A DNA stretch of 7,760 nt from an uncultured Clostridia bacterium (GCA_946613705.1 CAMOFU010000106.1:1-7760), one strand, 5' to 3'; positions 1 through 7,658 are shown, counted from the stretch's first letter. Notes: generated by a model not told the origin, from the letters alone. A program made the numbers and translations.

Positions 1-1278
1 CTTATATCCAAGCTCCGCAAGAACAGCACAGTCACGGGCGGCTGTAGCGTGATCGCATGAGATCATTACTATTCTGTCGGGGGACATCTTCGCCATATAT
101 TCAAGCGTATCGCGTGTGCAGCCCTTGCGTGCAGGGTCTGCGATAATCACATCGGGACGCTCGCCGCGCTGATAAAGAAGCTCTGCTATCTTTCCCGCAT
201 CTCCGCAGAAAAACTCGCTGTTCGAGATGCCGTTTATCCGCGCATTTTCCTTTGCATTATCTATTGCCTCGGGTATAACTTCTACTCCGATGAGCCTGCG
301 TGCTTTGTTCGCCATCGACAGACCTATTGTCCCCGTGCCGCAATAAAGATCGAGCAGCAGCTCCTTACCCGTAAGCCCCGCATAGTCTGCCGCTATTGCA
401 TACAGCTTTTCTGCCTGCAAGGTATTCACCTGGTAGAATGACAGCGGCGAAAGCCTTATCCGCAGACCGCACATAATATCCTCTATCTCCGCATCTCCTG
501 CGAGAGTCACCAGCTTTTTCCCGAGTACCGCATTACCGCGGGAGCTGTTCTCGTTGAGCAGCACGCTTTTCACATCATTGTATTTTCCTGTAAGCATTTC
601 AGCCAGCGGAGCAAGCAGCCTGCCTTCGCGTATGCTGTTCACAACAAAGCAGACCATGATCTGCCCTGTATGCTCGCCGCGCCTTAAATATATATGCCTG
701 AGCACTCCCCTGCCCGAAGTCTCGTCATAAGGCGGTATCATATTGGCATTTACATATTCCATACAATCGGCAAGCAGCGGCTCAAAGCACTCGGGCTGGA
801 GCTGACAGCTTATCTGCTCCGCTACTCTGTGCGAACGGCGGGAATAAAACCCGCATACTGCCTTTCCGTCCTGCTGCGCGATCGGGTACTGAGCCTTGTT
901 TCGGTAATGCTCTGTATGCTCACAGCCGAGTATCGGTTCGTATTCGAGCGAGAGCTTGCCTATCCTCTCGAACGAAGCCCTGACAGCCTCCTGCTTTACC
1001 CGAAGCTCCTCACTGTAAGTAAAGTGCCTGAACGCACAGCCGCCGCATTTTTTATATACGGCACAGTCGGGCTCTGTCCTTTCTTCCGACGGTGATATCA
1101 GCCTTTCAACTATACCGTAGCAATAGCTCCTGCTGACCTTGACTATCCTGCAATCTATCTCATCGCCTACAGCAGTCATCGGAACGAACACGGCAATACC
1201 GTCAGCTCTGCCGACACCGTTTCCCTCGTTGGTAATGCCTGTGACTGTCATTCGGACGATCTCATTTTTTCTCAGCAT
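1..1278 (-). CDS. rlmD: 23S rRNA (uracil-5-)-methyltransferase, RlmD/RlmCD family (C-terminus cut by window edge)
   Basis: SAM-dependent enzyme expected to methylate C5 of a uracil in 23S rRNA. The minus strand stays open for 426 codons from ATG 1278 to base 1. A TRAM-like RNA-binding domain occupies about residues 4-60 (EGNGVGR near 18-24). A 4Fe-4S cluster site is visible as C72, C78, C81 (C-x5-C-x2-C) and C158. The methyltransferase domain has SAM motif I at 309-319 (LDLYCGTGTIG), then DPARKGC at 381-387 and ISCDHATAARD at 406-416, where C408 is the expected nucleophile. The family usually reads DPPRKGC and SCNPATLARD, so several motif positions differ. Related proteins are about 450 residues, so some 30-40 residues, including the expected catalytic Glu, lie off the edge. 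The start is chosen because MLRKNEI fits the TRAM N-terminus; its Shine-Dalgarno is weak and the ORF overlaps hemZ by 17 bp, suggesting coupling. A close paralogue (RlmCD or TrmA-like) cannot be excluded. Confidence 0.88.
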   Translation of the reverse strand, partial: MLRKNEIVRMTVTGITNEGNGVGRADGIAVFVPMTAVGDEIDCRIVKVSRSYCYGIVERLISPSEERTEPDCAVYKKCGGCAFRHFTYSEELRVKQEAVRASFERIGKLSLEYEPILGCEHTEHYRNKAQYPIAQQDGKAVCGFYSRRSHRVAEQISCQLQPECFEPLLADCMEYVNANMIPPYDETSGRGVLRHIYLRRGEHTGQIMVCFVVNSIREGRLLAPLAEMLTGKYNDVKSVLLNENSSRGNAVLGKKLVTLAGDAEIEDIMCGLRIRLSPLSFYQVNTLQAEKLYAIAADYAGLTGKELLLDLYCGTGTIGLSMANKARRLIGVEVIPEAIDNAKENARINGISNSEFFCGDAGKIAELLYQRGERPDVIIADPARKGCTRDTLEYMAKMSPDRIVMISCDHATAARDCAVLAELGYK

Positions 1279-2734
1279 AAAAATCAACTATCTCTTTCTT
1301 CTTTTCAAGCATAAGATCAAAATGCTTGATGTATTCAAGCGGGTGCTTATAATTGAAGATACGTTCAAGCCTTTTTCCTCTCAGATCGACCAGCTTAGAC
1401 GATGCACCCGCACCGACCGCCAGTATCGTCTGTATCTCCTCCATTATGTATATGTTATACAGGCTTTCCTCGCCCTTTTTGCACCAGCCGATGTTTTCAA
1501 GGTTCTCAAGCATATTCTTCTGCCTGTACAGATAATACGGAGAATAGCCGCTCTCGGTAAGCCGCCTTGCAGCATGATCCACCATGATGCCCGTCGGGTT
1601 TTTCAGCACAGTCCCCTTGTTTTCAGAATAATTCAGATCGGCAGCACGCTTTATAGAAAGCGTATGTACCGTTATGTTCTCGGGTGCAAGGGCGATAAGG
1701 CGATCAACGGTATCGTTGAAGCTCTCGGGTGTATCGGTAGGAAGTCCCGCAATTATATCTGTATTGATATGGTCAAATCCCAGCTCACGGGCAAGGCGAA
1801 AGGCTTCATAAAACTGCTCGGCGGTATGCCTTCTGCCGATCGCTTCAAGCACACTGTTGTTGAGCGTCTGCGGATTTACAGAGATGCGTGAACAGCCGCA
1901 GCGCTTTATCGTTTCCAGCTTCTCACGGGTTATCGTATCTGCTCTGCCTGCCTCAACGGTATATTCGCGCACACCGCTCATATCAAAGCTGTTTTCTATA
2001 GTGCGCATTATCTGTTCAAGCTGTGCTGCTTCAATAGAGGTTGGTGTGCCTCCGCCGAAGTACACCGTTTCGAGAGTGAGCCCAAGAGCTGCCGCCGTCT
2101 GTGCAGTAAACTCGATCTCCCTGCAAAGCAGACCTATATAATCGGGGATAAGCTTTTTCCCCGACTCGGTCGTCTGCGAGATGAACGAGCAGTAGGAGCA
2201 CCGTGTCGGGCAGAACGGAATGTTCACATACAGGCTGAACGAGCTGTCTCTCACGCCGCGAACGATACTGCGCTGCACCTGTGCAGTGCGATAGGCTATG
2301 TCAAATTTCTCCTCGGAGCAATAGAATTCACGGCGGAATATCTCCCTGATCTCGTCCTCCGAGCAGCCCGAATCTATATACCTGTTCACACGCTTCACAG
2401 GTCTTACACCCGTCATAACGCCCCACTTGGGAACTATCCCCGATATCTCGCTCATAGCCTGATAGAGCAGCTTGGAAAGCAGCAGCTCTCTGTCGCTCGT
2501 ATCGTCCGCAGAGATGATCTGCTCCCTTTCAGCGTGTCTGCCAAGATAATTGACAGACACAGAAAGCCCGACAGACTCCTCGCTCTCTTTGACAGATACA
2601 GTGACATTATCGGCATCGTCCGAAGAAACGGGAGCATCCGAAAAAATATGCTTAAAACGAACAGCGGGGATAAACAGCTTCATTATCCCCTCTATCTCGT
2701 ATTTATAATCATTGCCGCAAAAGATCAGTGTCAT
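1262..2734 (-). CDS. hemZ: HemZ-family radical SAM protein (annotated as coproporphyrinogen dehydrogenase)
   Basis: A 490-residue radical SAM enzyme of the HemN/HemW superfamily. The 4Fe-4S/SAM motif is NIPFCPTRCSYCSF at 171-184, with C175, C179 and C182 as cluster ligands. Other SAM-domain motifs are GGGTP at 227-231, TVEAGRADTI at 259-268, NPQT at 287-290 and GRRHT at 300-304. The roughly 165-residue N-terminal extension, with KWGVMTGVRP at 103-112, is typical of HemZ and absent from HemN. HemZ is commonly named an oxygen-independent coproporphyrinogen III oxidase, which would make protoporphyrinogen IX for haem. Here the residue two after the third Cys is Phe (F184), as in the haem chaperone HemW, whereas true HemN has a fourth Cys. 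The name therefore reflects family, not proven activity. ATG 2734 follows the upstream stop by one base and has GGGAG nine bases upstream, inside the preceding gene, indicating translational coupling. Family assignment is secure, the reaction is not. Confidence 0.93.
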   Translation of the reverse strand: MTLIFCGNDYKYEIEGIMKLFIPAVRFKHIFSDAPVSSDDADNVTVSVKESEESVGLSVSVNYLGRHAEREQIISADDTSDRELLLSKLLYQAMSEISGIVPKWGVMTGVRPVKRVNRYIDSGCSEDEIREIFRREFYCSEEKFDIAYRTAQVQRSIVRGVRDSSFSLYVNIPFCPTRCSYCSFISQTTESGKKLIPDYIGLLCREIEFTAQTAAALGLTLETVYFGGGTPTSIEAAQLEQIMRTIENSFDMSGVREYTVEAGRADTITREKLETIKRCGCSRISVNPQTLNNSVLEAIGRRHTAEQFYEAFRLARELGFDHINTDIIAGLPTDTPESFNDTVDRLIALAPENITVHTLSIKRAADLNYSENKGTVLKNPTGIMVDHAARRLTESGYSPYYLYRQKNMLENLENIGWCKKGEESLYNIYIMEEIQTILAVGAGASSKLVDLRGKRLERIFNYKHPLEYIKHFDLMLEKKKEIVDFYAEKK

Positions 2735-2735
2735 A

Positions 2736-3371
2736 TCAAAGATCTCCCAGATGGCTCATAAACGGATTATAGTGTCTCTCGGCTTCGAGCGTGGTGGTGT
2801 TCATATGCCCCGGGTATACTTTAAGGTCGCCGCCGAGCTCGTATATCTTTTCTATAGACTGTTTCATCAGCTCATAATTGCCGTCGGGCATATCTGTCCT
2901 GCCGATAGACCGCGCAAAGAGCGTATCTCCCGAGAACATACAGTCACCTATAATAAAGCAGCAGGATCCGCTCGTATGCCCCGGAGTGTGCAGCACATCG
3001 AACTCCAGCTCCTCAAGCGTCAGCACATCGTCTTCGGTAAAGGTCTTGGCTCCGCTGTATGGCTTGAATCCCGACGAGCCAAAGAATCTGCCGAGCGCAC
3101 CGTCGCCTTTTTCGAGCTTTGAAAGATCCGCCTCGTGGATATAGACCTCGCAGCCCGTCATCTCAACAAGATCGGCAACAGCCCCCACATGGTCAAAATG
3201 CCCGTGTGTAAGAAGTATCTGTTTTAGAGTCAGCCCGAGAATATTGATCTGCTCCATTATATATTCCGCGTTATCGGGAGCATCTATCAGAACGCAGCTG
3301 CCGCTGTCGGCAGCCACGATATAGCTGTTGGTATCACAGACGCTCAGGGGCATAAGTCTGAATATCTTCAT
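2736..3371 (-). CDS. MBL-fold metallo-hydrolase, glyoxalase II-like (YqgX/GloB type)
   Basis: A 211-residue cytoplasmic zinc hydrolase of the metallo-beta-lactamase fold. All metal-binding motifs are present: THGHFDH with H56, H58, D60 and H61; H132 in TPGHTSGS; D149 in FSGDTLF; and H189 in YPGHMN. This set matches the glyoxalase II (hydroxyacylglutathione hydrolase) group. The protein ends soon after the last His, so it lacks the C-terminal substrate-binding domain of classical glyoxalase II, like the short YqgX-type proteins of Gram-positives. The true substrate, perhaps a thioester of a low-molecular-weight thiol, is unknown. No signal peptide or membrane segment is visible. The ATG at 3371 has GGAGG six bases upstream and lies 12 nt after rel. 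Its stop is one base before hemZ. The MBL-hemZ pair next to rel recurs in Clostridia, which suggests conserved co-expression but not a shared pathway. Confidence 0.93.
   Translation of the reverse strand: MKIFRLMPLSVCDTNSYIVAADSGSCVLIDAPDNAEYIMEQINILGLTLKQILLTHGHFDHVGAVADLVEMTGCEVYIHEADLSKLEKGDGALGRFFGSSGFKPYSGAKTFTEDDVLTLEELEFDVLHTPGHTSGSCCFIIGDCMFSGDTLFARSIGRTDMPDGNYELMKQSIEKIYELGGDLKVYPGHMNTTTLEAERHYNPFMSHLGDL
2744..2748 (-). promoter_or_regulatory. Ribosome binding site of hemZ inside the MBL gene
   Basis: GGGAG, encoded within the last codons of the MBL hydrolase gene, is 9 nt from hemZ ATG 2734. The MBL stop TGA ends one base before that ATG, so ribosomes finishing the first gene would be positioned to start hemZ. 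Confidence 0.7.
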
Positions 3372-3377
3372 TGCAGT

Positions 3378-3382
3378 CCTCC
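3378..3382 (-). promoter_or_regulatory. Ribosome binding site of the MBL hydrolase gene
   Basis: GGAGG lies in the 12-nt gap after the rel TAA stop and is spaced 6 nt from ATG 3371, confirming that start. Confidence 0.8.
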
Positions 3383-3383
3383 G

Positions 3384-5603
3384 TTACTTACCGCTTCTCT
3401 CTACAGAGATAACGTTCTTTATCTTCATGATCTTGTTGATAACACCTTTGAGCTGCTCCATGCCCGCTACACTTACGGTGACCGAAAGGATAGCATTGCC
3501 GTTTTTCAGCTCGCGCGAGGTGGACTCGTGTATATATATATTTATCATAGCCAGTGCAGACGAAACATCTGCCAGCAGGCCTATCCTGTCAACTGCTATG
3601 ATATCAAGAGTTGCCTTGAAATAGCCGCGGTTATCCTTGACCTCAGCCCATTTTACATTGACCCATCTTGTTTCAAGCTCGGGAAGATCCTTCTGACGCT
3701 GATAATTCACGCAGTCGCATTTGTGCACCGAGATACCGTGTCCCCTTGTGATGAACCCGATGATCTCATCACCGGGGAGCGGATTGCAGCACTGGGCAAA
3801 TTTCACAACACAGTTATCTATACCGTCAACGATAACACCCGAATTGTTCTTTGTCCTCGGCTTGATATCCTCCATGACCTGCGAGGTCTGTATCTTTTCG
3901 CCGTAACGCTTGTTGTACTCTGTCTTCAAACGCTGAATGACCTTGGAAAGCTGTACTCCGCCGTAGCCGATAGCTGCAAAGAAATCATCAAGAGTCTCAC
4001 AGTTATGACGGTGCATATCGAGCGAGAGAAAATCCTCGAGCTCATTTTCGGGCACGCGGATCATATTCCGCCTGAACTCACGCTCCAGTGCCGAGCGTCC
4101 CTCAAAGATGTTCTCCTCGCGGCGCTCCTTCTTGAACCATGAACGGATCTTCGACTTTGCCTCATTTGTCTTGCAGAGGTTCAGCCACGAACGGTTGGGA
4201 CCGTGGCTTTCCGAATTGGACGTTACTATCTCGATTATCTCGCCTGTCTTGACCTGATAGTCGATCGAGACCATTTTCTTATCCACCCTTGCACCGATCA
4301 TTCGGTGCCCGACCTGTGTATGGATAGCATAGGCAAAGTCGATCACTGTTGCACCCTTCGGCAGCGAGATCATATCGCCCTTAGGAGTAAATGCAAAAAC
4401 TTCTTCGGGCGCAAGATCGTTTTTGATAGCCCTTACGATCTCTTCAACATCGTTGGACTCCTGCTGGGACTCGATGATCTGTCTTATCCATGCAAGACGG
4501 TTATCATCCTTGGAGTTGGACTTCACGCCCTCCTTATACTTCCAGTGTGCAGCGATACCGTATTCGGCGGTGCGGTGCATCTCCCATGTTCTTATCTGCA
4601 CCTCAAACGGTATACCCTGCCTGCCGATCACGGTCGTATGCAGCGACTGATACATATTCGGCTTGGGGGTTGATATATAATCCTTGAAGCGGTTGGGTAT
4701 AGGCTTGAACATATCGTGGATTATCCCAAGCACATTATAGCACTCTGTAACGGTGTTGACGATTATCCTCACTGCATATCTGTCATAGATCTGGTCGATC
4801 TCCTTGCCGTCGCGGAAGACCTTCTTGTAGATCCCGTAGTTGCTCTTTACTCTTCCTTCGATCAGAGGTATAGGGTCAAAATCATTCGCAAGACGTGTTT
4901 CTATCTTGTATTTAATATCGTCGATCAGCTTGCTGCGAGCCTCCTTACGAAGCTTCATCTGCCGCTCGATCTCCGAATAGGCATACGGGTCGAGATAATA
5001 GAATGCAAGGTCTTCAAGCTCGTCCTTGATCGAACGTATGCCGAGCCTGTGAGCGATAGGCGCATAGATATTCATAGTCTCATGCGCGATCACGCGGCGC
5101 TTTTCGTCGCGGCAGTAGCCAAGTGTGCGCATATTATGCAAACGGTCGGCAAGCTTGATTATTATAACGCGGATATCCTCGCTCATTGCAAGAAGTATCT
5201 TTCTGATGTTCTCTGCCTTCTGTTCGTCCTTGGTGAAGATCTCTACCTTTTCGAGCTTTGTAACACCGTTGACCAGCATCGCAACATCGGAGCCGAATTT
5301 CTTCTGTATCTCTTCAAGTGTACACTCCGTATCCTCAACGACATCATGCAGCAGCGCCGCACAGATCGTATCGGTATCCATACCGAGCTCAAGCAGGATA
5401 TAGGCTACGGTCACGGGGTGAGTTATATACGGCTCCCCCGACTCTCTTTTCTGTCCCGCGTGATAATGATCTGCCGTCTCATATGCAGAAACGATCTTTG
5501 AAAGATCATACTGCTTTTCATCATTAAGTATTTTCTGTATCAGTACATCTACATTGTATGCAGTATCCTGTCTCTCGGGGAGCCTGTTGATATCATTATC
5601 CAC
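3384..5603 (-). CDS. rel: Bifunctional (p)ppGpp synthetase/hydrolase, long RelA/SpoT homologue (Rel)
   Basis: Makes (p)ppGpp from ATP plus GDP/GTP and degrades it, setting the stringent response on stalled ribosomes. With the GTG start it has 739 residues, close to the 734-739 of characterised Gram-positive Rel. The N-terminal HD hydrolase domain has H62, H86-D87, E90-D91 and D153 (ADRLHNMR). The synthetase domain follows, with RVKSNYG from 251, D274, RFKD at 305-308, the MYQSLHT loop near 317-323 and E334 in FEVQIRT. RFKD is the RxKD signature of bifunctional enzymes, in contrast to the ExDD of synthetase-only RelA. A TGS domain spans about 400-461, a helical region follows, then a Cys-rich zinc-finger-like domain (C605-C606, H627, C629, C631) and a C-terminal ACT domain at about 662-738. 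Both catalytic halves look intact. A TTG two codons upstream is in frame but sits only 2 nt from AGGAGG, whereas GTG 5603 has an 8-nt spacing. It lies 17 nt after recJ. Confidence 0.96.
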   Translation of the reverse strand: MDNDINRLPERQDTAYNVDVLIQKILNDEKQYDLSKIVSAYETADHYHAGQKRESGEPYITHPVTVAYILLELGMDTDTICAALLHDVVEDTECTLEEIQKKFGSDVAMLVNGVTKLEKVEIFTKDEQKAENIRKILLAMSEDIRVIIIKLADRLHNMRTLGYCRDEKRRVIAHETMNIYAPIAHRLGIRSIKDELEDLAFYYLDPYAYSEIERQMKLRKEARSKLIDDIKYKIETRLANDFDPIPLIEGRVKSNYGIYKKVFRDGKEIDQIYDRYAVRIIVNTVTECYNVLGIIHDMFKPIPNRFKDYISTPKPNMYQSLHTTVIGRQGIPFEVQIRTWEMHRTAEYGIAAHWKYKEGVKSNSKDDNRLAWIRQIIESQQESNDVEEIVRAIKNDLAPEEVFAFTPKGDMISLPKGATVIDFAYAIHTQVGHRMIGARVDKKMVSIDYQVKTGEIIEIVTSNSESHGPNRSWLNLCKTNEAKSKIRSWFKKERREENIFEGRSALEREFRRNMIRVPENELEDFLSLDMHRHNCETLDDFFAAIGYGGVQLSKVIQRLKTEYNKRYGEKIQTSQVMEDIKPRTKNNSGVIVDGIDNCVVKFAQCCNPLPGDEIIGFITRGHGISVHKCDCVNYQRQKDLPELETRWVNVKWAEVKDNRGYFKATLDIIAVDRIGLLADVSSALAMINIYIHESTSRELKNGNAILSVTVSVAGMEQLKGVINKIMKIKNVISVERSGK

Positions 5604-5611
5604 GGTCAATT

Positions 5612-5617
5612 CCTCCT
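5612..5617 (-). promoter_or_regulatory. Ribosome binding site deciding the rel start (GTG)
   Basis: A perfect AGGAGG lies between the recJ stop and rel. It is 8 nt from GTG 5603, an optimal distance, but only 2 nt from the in-frame TTG at 5609. This supports GTG 5603 and a protein two residues shorter than the longest frame. Confidence 0.85.
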
Positions 5618-5620
5618 ATC

Positions 5621-7651
5621 CTAATTTTGTATTTTTGTTCTGAGCTTTTTAAGCACATCAGCGGAATCCATATCCACCTTCTGCGTAACAGGCAGCAGCC
5701 TCACTCTATGGGTTGAAAGCGAAAGCTCTGCAAGACCTGTCTGCACAAAGGCATCAAGTATTATCCTCAGCTTGCAATAGTTCATCGAAGCCGAGCAGAC
5801 GTGCATATACAATTCATCTATGCCGAAATCTTTATACAATGCGATCAGCTTATATACCGAGATCATTTCCTCGCGCGAGGGGTCTATCTTTTTCAAAAAC
5901 GCCTGTGGGAGCTCCTCACCGATGATGAACCTCTCATAGCAGTCGAGCGCATTGAAATATCTGTCCTGATTAACACCGTAAGGCCGCATATCAGCTATAC
6001 GCAGATTAACTGACTGCTTGCCGTTGTATTCGTTTATATCAAGGTTGACAGCAAGCTCGAGCCTGTCGCCCTGCCTGATACTGAGAGATGAGGGCGGCTG
6101 ACCGAAAAGCGGTGCAGTAAGCTTGACGCCGTTATAATCAAGCTCGAGCCTTGTGTGCTTGCCCTGTGTCATTCCCGATATCCGCTCTACCCTTGCATCT
6201 GTGACAGCAAACAGCGGCTTGGGATTATCCGCGCCGAAAGGTTCGAGAGCTGCAAGGCCCTTAACGTTTTCAACGGTTATATCGGCGGGTTCAAGCTTCA
6301 GGTCACACTCAACGGTAAGCGTAGGCATAATATCGAACCGCGCGGCAAATTCATATACGAGCTTGGTAAACTTTGGTATCTTATCCGAAGCGATCGTAAG
6401 GCCGCCCGCGCACTCGTGCCCGCCGAAGTGATCGAGCACCTCGGAGGCATAAGTAAGGCACTCAAAGATATTAAAGCCCTTAATGCTCCTTGCCGAGCCG
6501 CGGGCAATGCCGTCCTTATCAATAGAAAGCAGGATAGTAGGCTTTCCGAACAGATCGAGAAGCTTTGCTGCCACTATCCCGATAACGCCGTGATGCCAGC
6601 CGTTGCCTGCAAGAATAAGAACACGGCGGGCAGCAACAGCGGGGTTTTTGTCGATATAATGAAGGATAGATCTGAGTATCTCATTCTCTATCGTGCGCCG
6701 CTGATCGTTCAGGGATATCATCTGATCGACGTAAGCGGCTGCATCTTCCTCGTCCTCGGCAAGCAGTGCATTGACTGCGATCGCAGGCGAGCCGAACCGT
6801 CCCGAGGCATTGATGCGCGGGCTTATCTGGAAAGCGATAGAGGTGGAATTGAGCGACTCTCTGTTTACCGACGATCTGTCCATGAGCATATCAAGGCCGT
6901 AGTTTTCGGTGTTTTTCAAATACCTGAGACCTGTTTTGACTATGCTGCGATTCTCGCCCGTGAGCGGGACAACGTCAGCGACTGTTCCGATAGCGCAGAC
7001 ATCAGCGAACTGTTCAAGCATCATATCCGCATCGTTATCATTAAGAGCGATACAAAGCTTCAAAGCAACACCCGCCCCGCAGAGGTCTTTGTACTTAGAG
7101 GTACAGTCGCGGCGGTGGGGGTCAACAACGGCTTCGGCGCGAGGGAGCACTTCACCCGGCTGATGATGGTCGGTAACAACGAGCTTCATTCCGAGCTCAT
7201 AGATCTTCTCCGCCTCGGTCACAGCGGAGATGCCGTTATCGACGGTAACGATCAATGAAACGCCCTGCTCGGCGAGCTGTTCAACAGCGGGGATATTCAG
7301 CCCGTAGCCCTCCGAGCGCTCGGGGATACGGAACATCACATTAGCGCCGATATTTTGCAGATAGCTGTAAAGAATGGTGGTCGCGGTAACACCGTCGCAG
7401 TCGTAATCGCCGTAAATACAGATCAGGTCATAATTATCGACTGCCTGTTCGATAGCCTTGACCGCCTTATCCATATCGGTGATAAGATAGGGGTCGTCAA
7501 GGCCGCTGTCCTCGAACAGCGCAGCAACATCGTCTATATTATTGTAACCTCTTGCGTTCAGGACCTTCAGCGTGAGCGGCGAAAGGTCGCACTTCCGCGC
7601 AAGATCGGATACAACGGCATTATTACATTCATTGATCTTCCATTTTTTCAT
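5621..7651 (-). CDS. recJ: Single-stranded-DNA-specific 5'-3' exonuclease RecJ
   Basis: Degrades single-stranded DNA 5' to 3' in RecF-type recombination, mismatch repair and base-excision repair. The 676-residue protein has the DHH phosphoesterase domain with YGDYDCDG at 80-87, VDNG at 137-140 (D138), DHH at 161-163 and GTVADVVPL at 222-230 (D226), all expected Mn2+ ligands or neighbours. The DHHA1 domain shows GWHHGVIGIVA at 351-361, GSARSIKGFNIFE at 385-397 and GGHECAGG at 410-417. An OB-fold-like region for DNA binding follows at about 445-558. The last 115 residues resemble a short version of the extra C-terminal region of Firmicute RecJ; total length lies between E. coli (577) and B. subtilis (786). 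The ATG at 7651 is preferred: GAGG lies 8 nt upstream and the frame opens further upstream only through the predicted promoter -10 box. It is the first gene of the operon here. All catalytic motifs are intact. Confidence 0.96.
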   Translation of the reverse strand: MKKWKINECNNAVVSDLARKCDLSPLTLKVLNARGYNNIDDVAALFEDSGLDDPYLITDMDKAVKAIEQAVDNYDLICIYGDYDCDGVTATTILYSYLQNIGANVMFRIPERSEGYGLNIPAVEQLAEQGVSLIVTVDNGISAVTEAEKIYELGMKLVVTDHHQPGEVLPRAEAVVDPHRRDCTSKYKDLCGAGVALKLCIALNDNDADMMLEQFADVCAIGTVADVVPLTGENRSIVKTGLRYLKNTENYGLDMLMDRSSVNRESLNSTSIAFQISPRINASGRFGSPAIAVNALLAEDEEDAAAYVDQMISLNDQRRTIENEILRSILHYIDKNPAVAARRVLILAGNGWHHGVIGIVAAKLLDLFGKPTILLSIDKDGIARGSARSIKGFNIFECLTYASEVLDHFGGHECAGGLTIASDKIPKFTKLVYEFAARFDIMPTLTVECDLKLEPADITVENVKGLAALEPFGADNPKPLFAVTDARVERISGMTQGKHTRLELDYNGVKLTAPLFGQPPSSLSIRQGDRLELAVNLDINEYNGKQSVNLRIADMRPYGVNQDRYFNALDCYERFIIGEELPQAFLKKIDPSREEMISVYKLIALYKDFGIDELYMHVCSASMNYCKLRIILDAFVQTGLAELSLSTHRVRLLPVTQKVDMDSADVLKKLRTKIQN

Positions 7652-7658
7652 ACGACCG

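Noticed and set aside
694..1095. A 133-codon plus-strand open frame at the left end
   Set aside because: It is antisense to the continuous rlmD reading frame, which carries the Fe-S cluster cysteines in this same stretch.
1139..1891. A 250-codon plus-strand open frame spanning the hemZ/rlmD junction
   Set aside because: It crosses two real genes on the opposite strand; its hydrophobic stretch mirrors the complementary codons. No domain or ribosome binding site was recognised.
3372..3383. Possible terminator or internal promoter between rel and the MBL gene
   Set aside because: The gap is only 12 nt and consists of the Shine-Dalgarno and spacer; there is no hairpin with a T run.
4716..5501. 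A 261-codon plus-strand open frame inside rel
   Set aside because: It is antisense to the conserved HD and synthetase domains of Rel and has a composition typical of a shadow frame. No independent support.
6155..7258. A 367-codon plus-strand open frame lying wholly inside recJ
   Set aside because: It is antisense to a gene with every RecJ motif intact, begins with GTG without a convincing Shine-Dalgarno, and its translation shows no recognisable domain. Long antisense frames are expected where the sense gene's codon use avoids reverse-strand stops.
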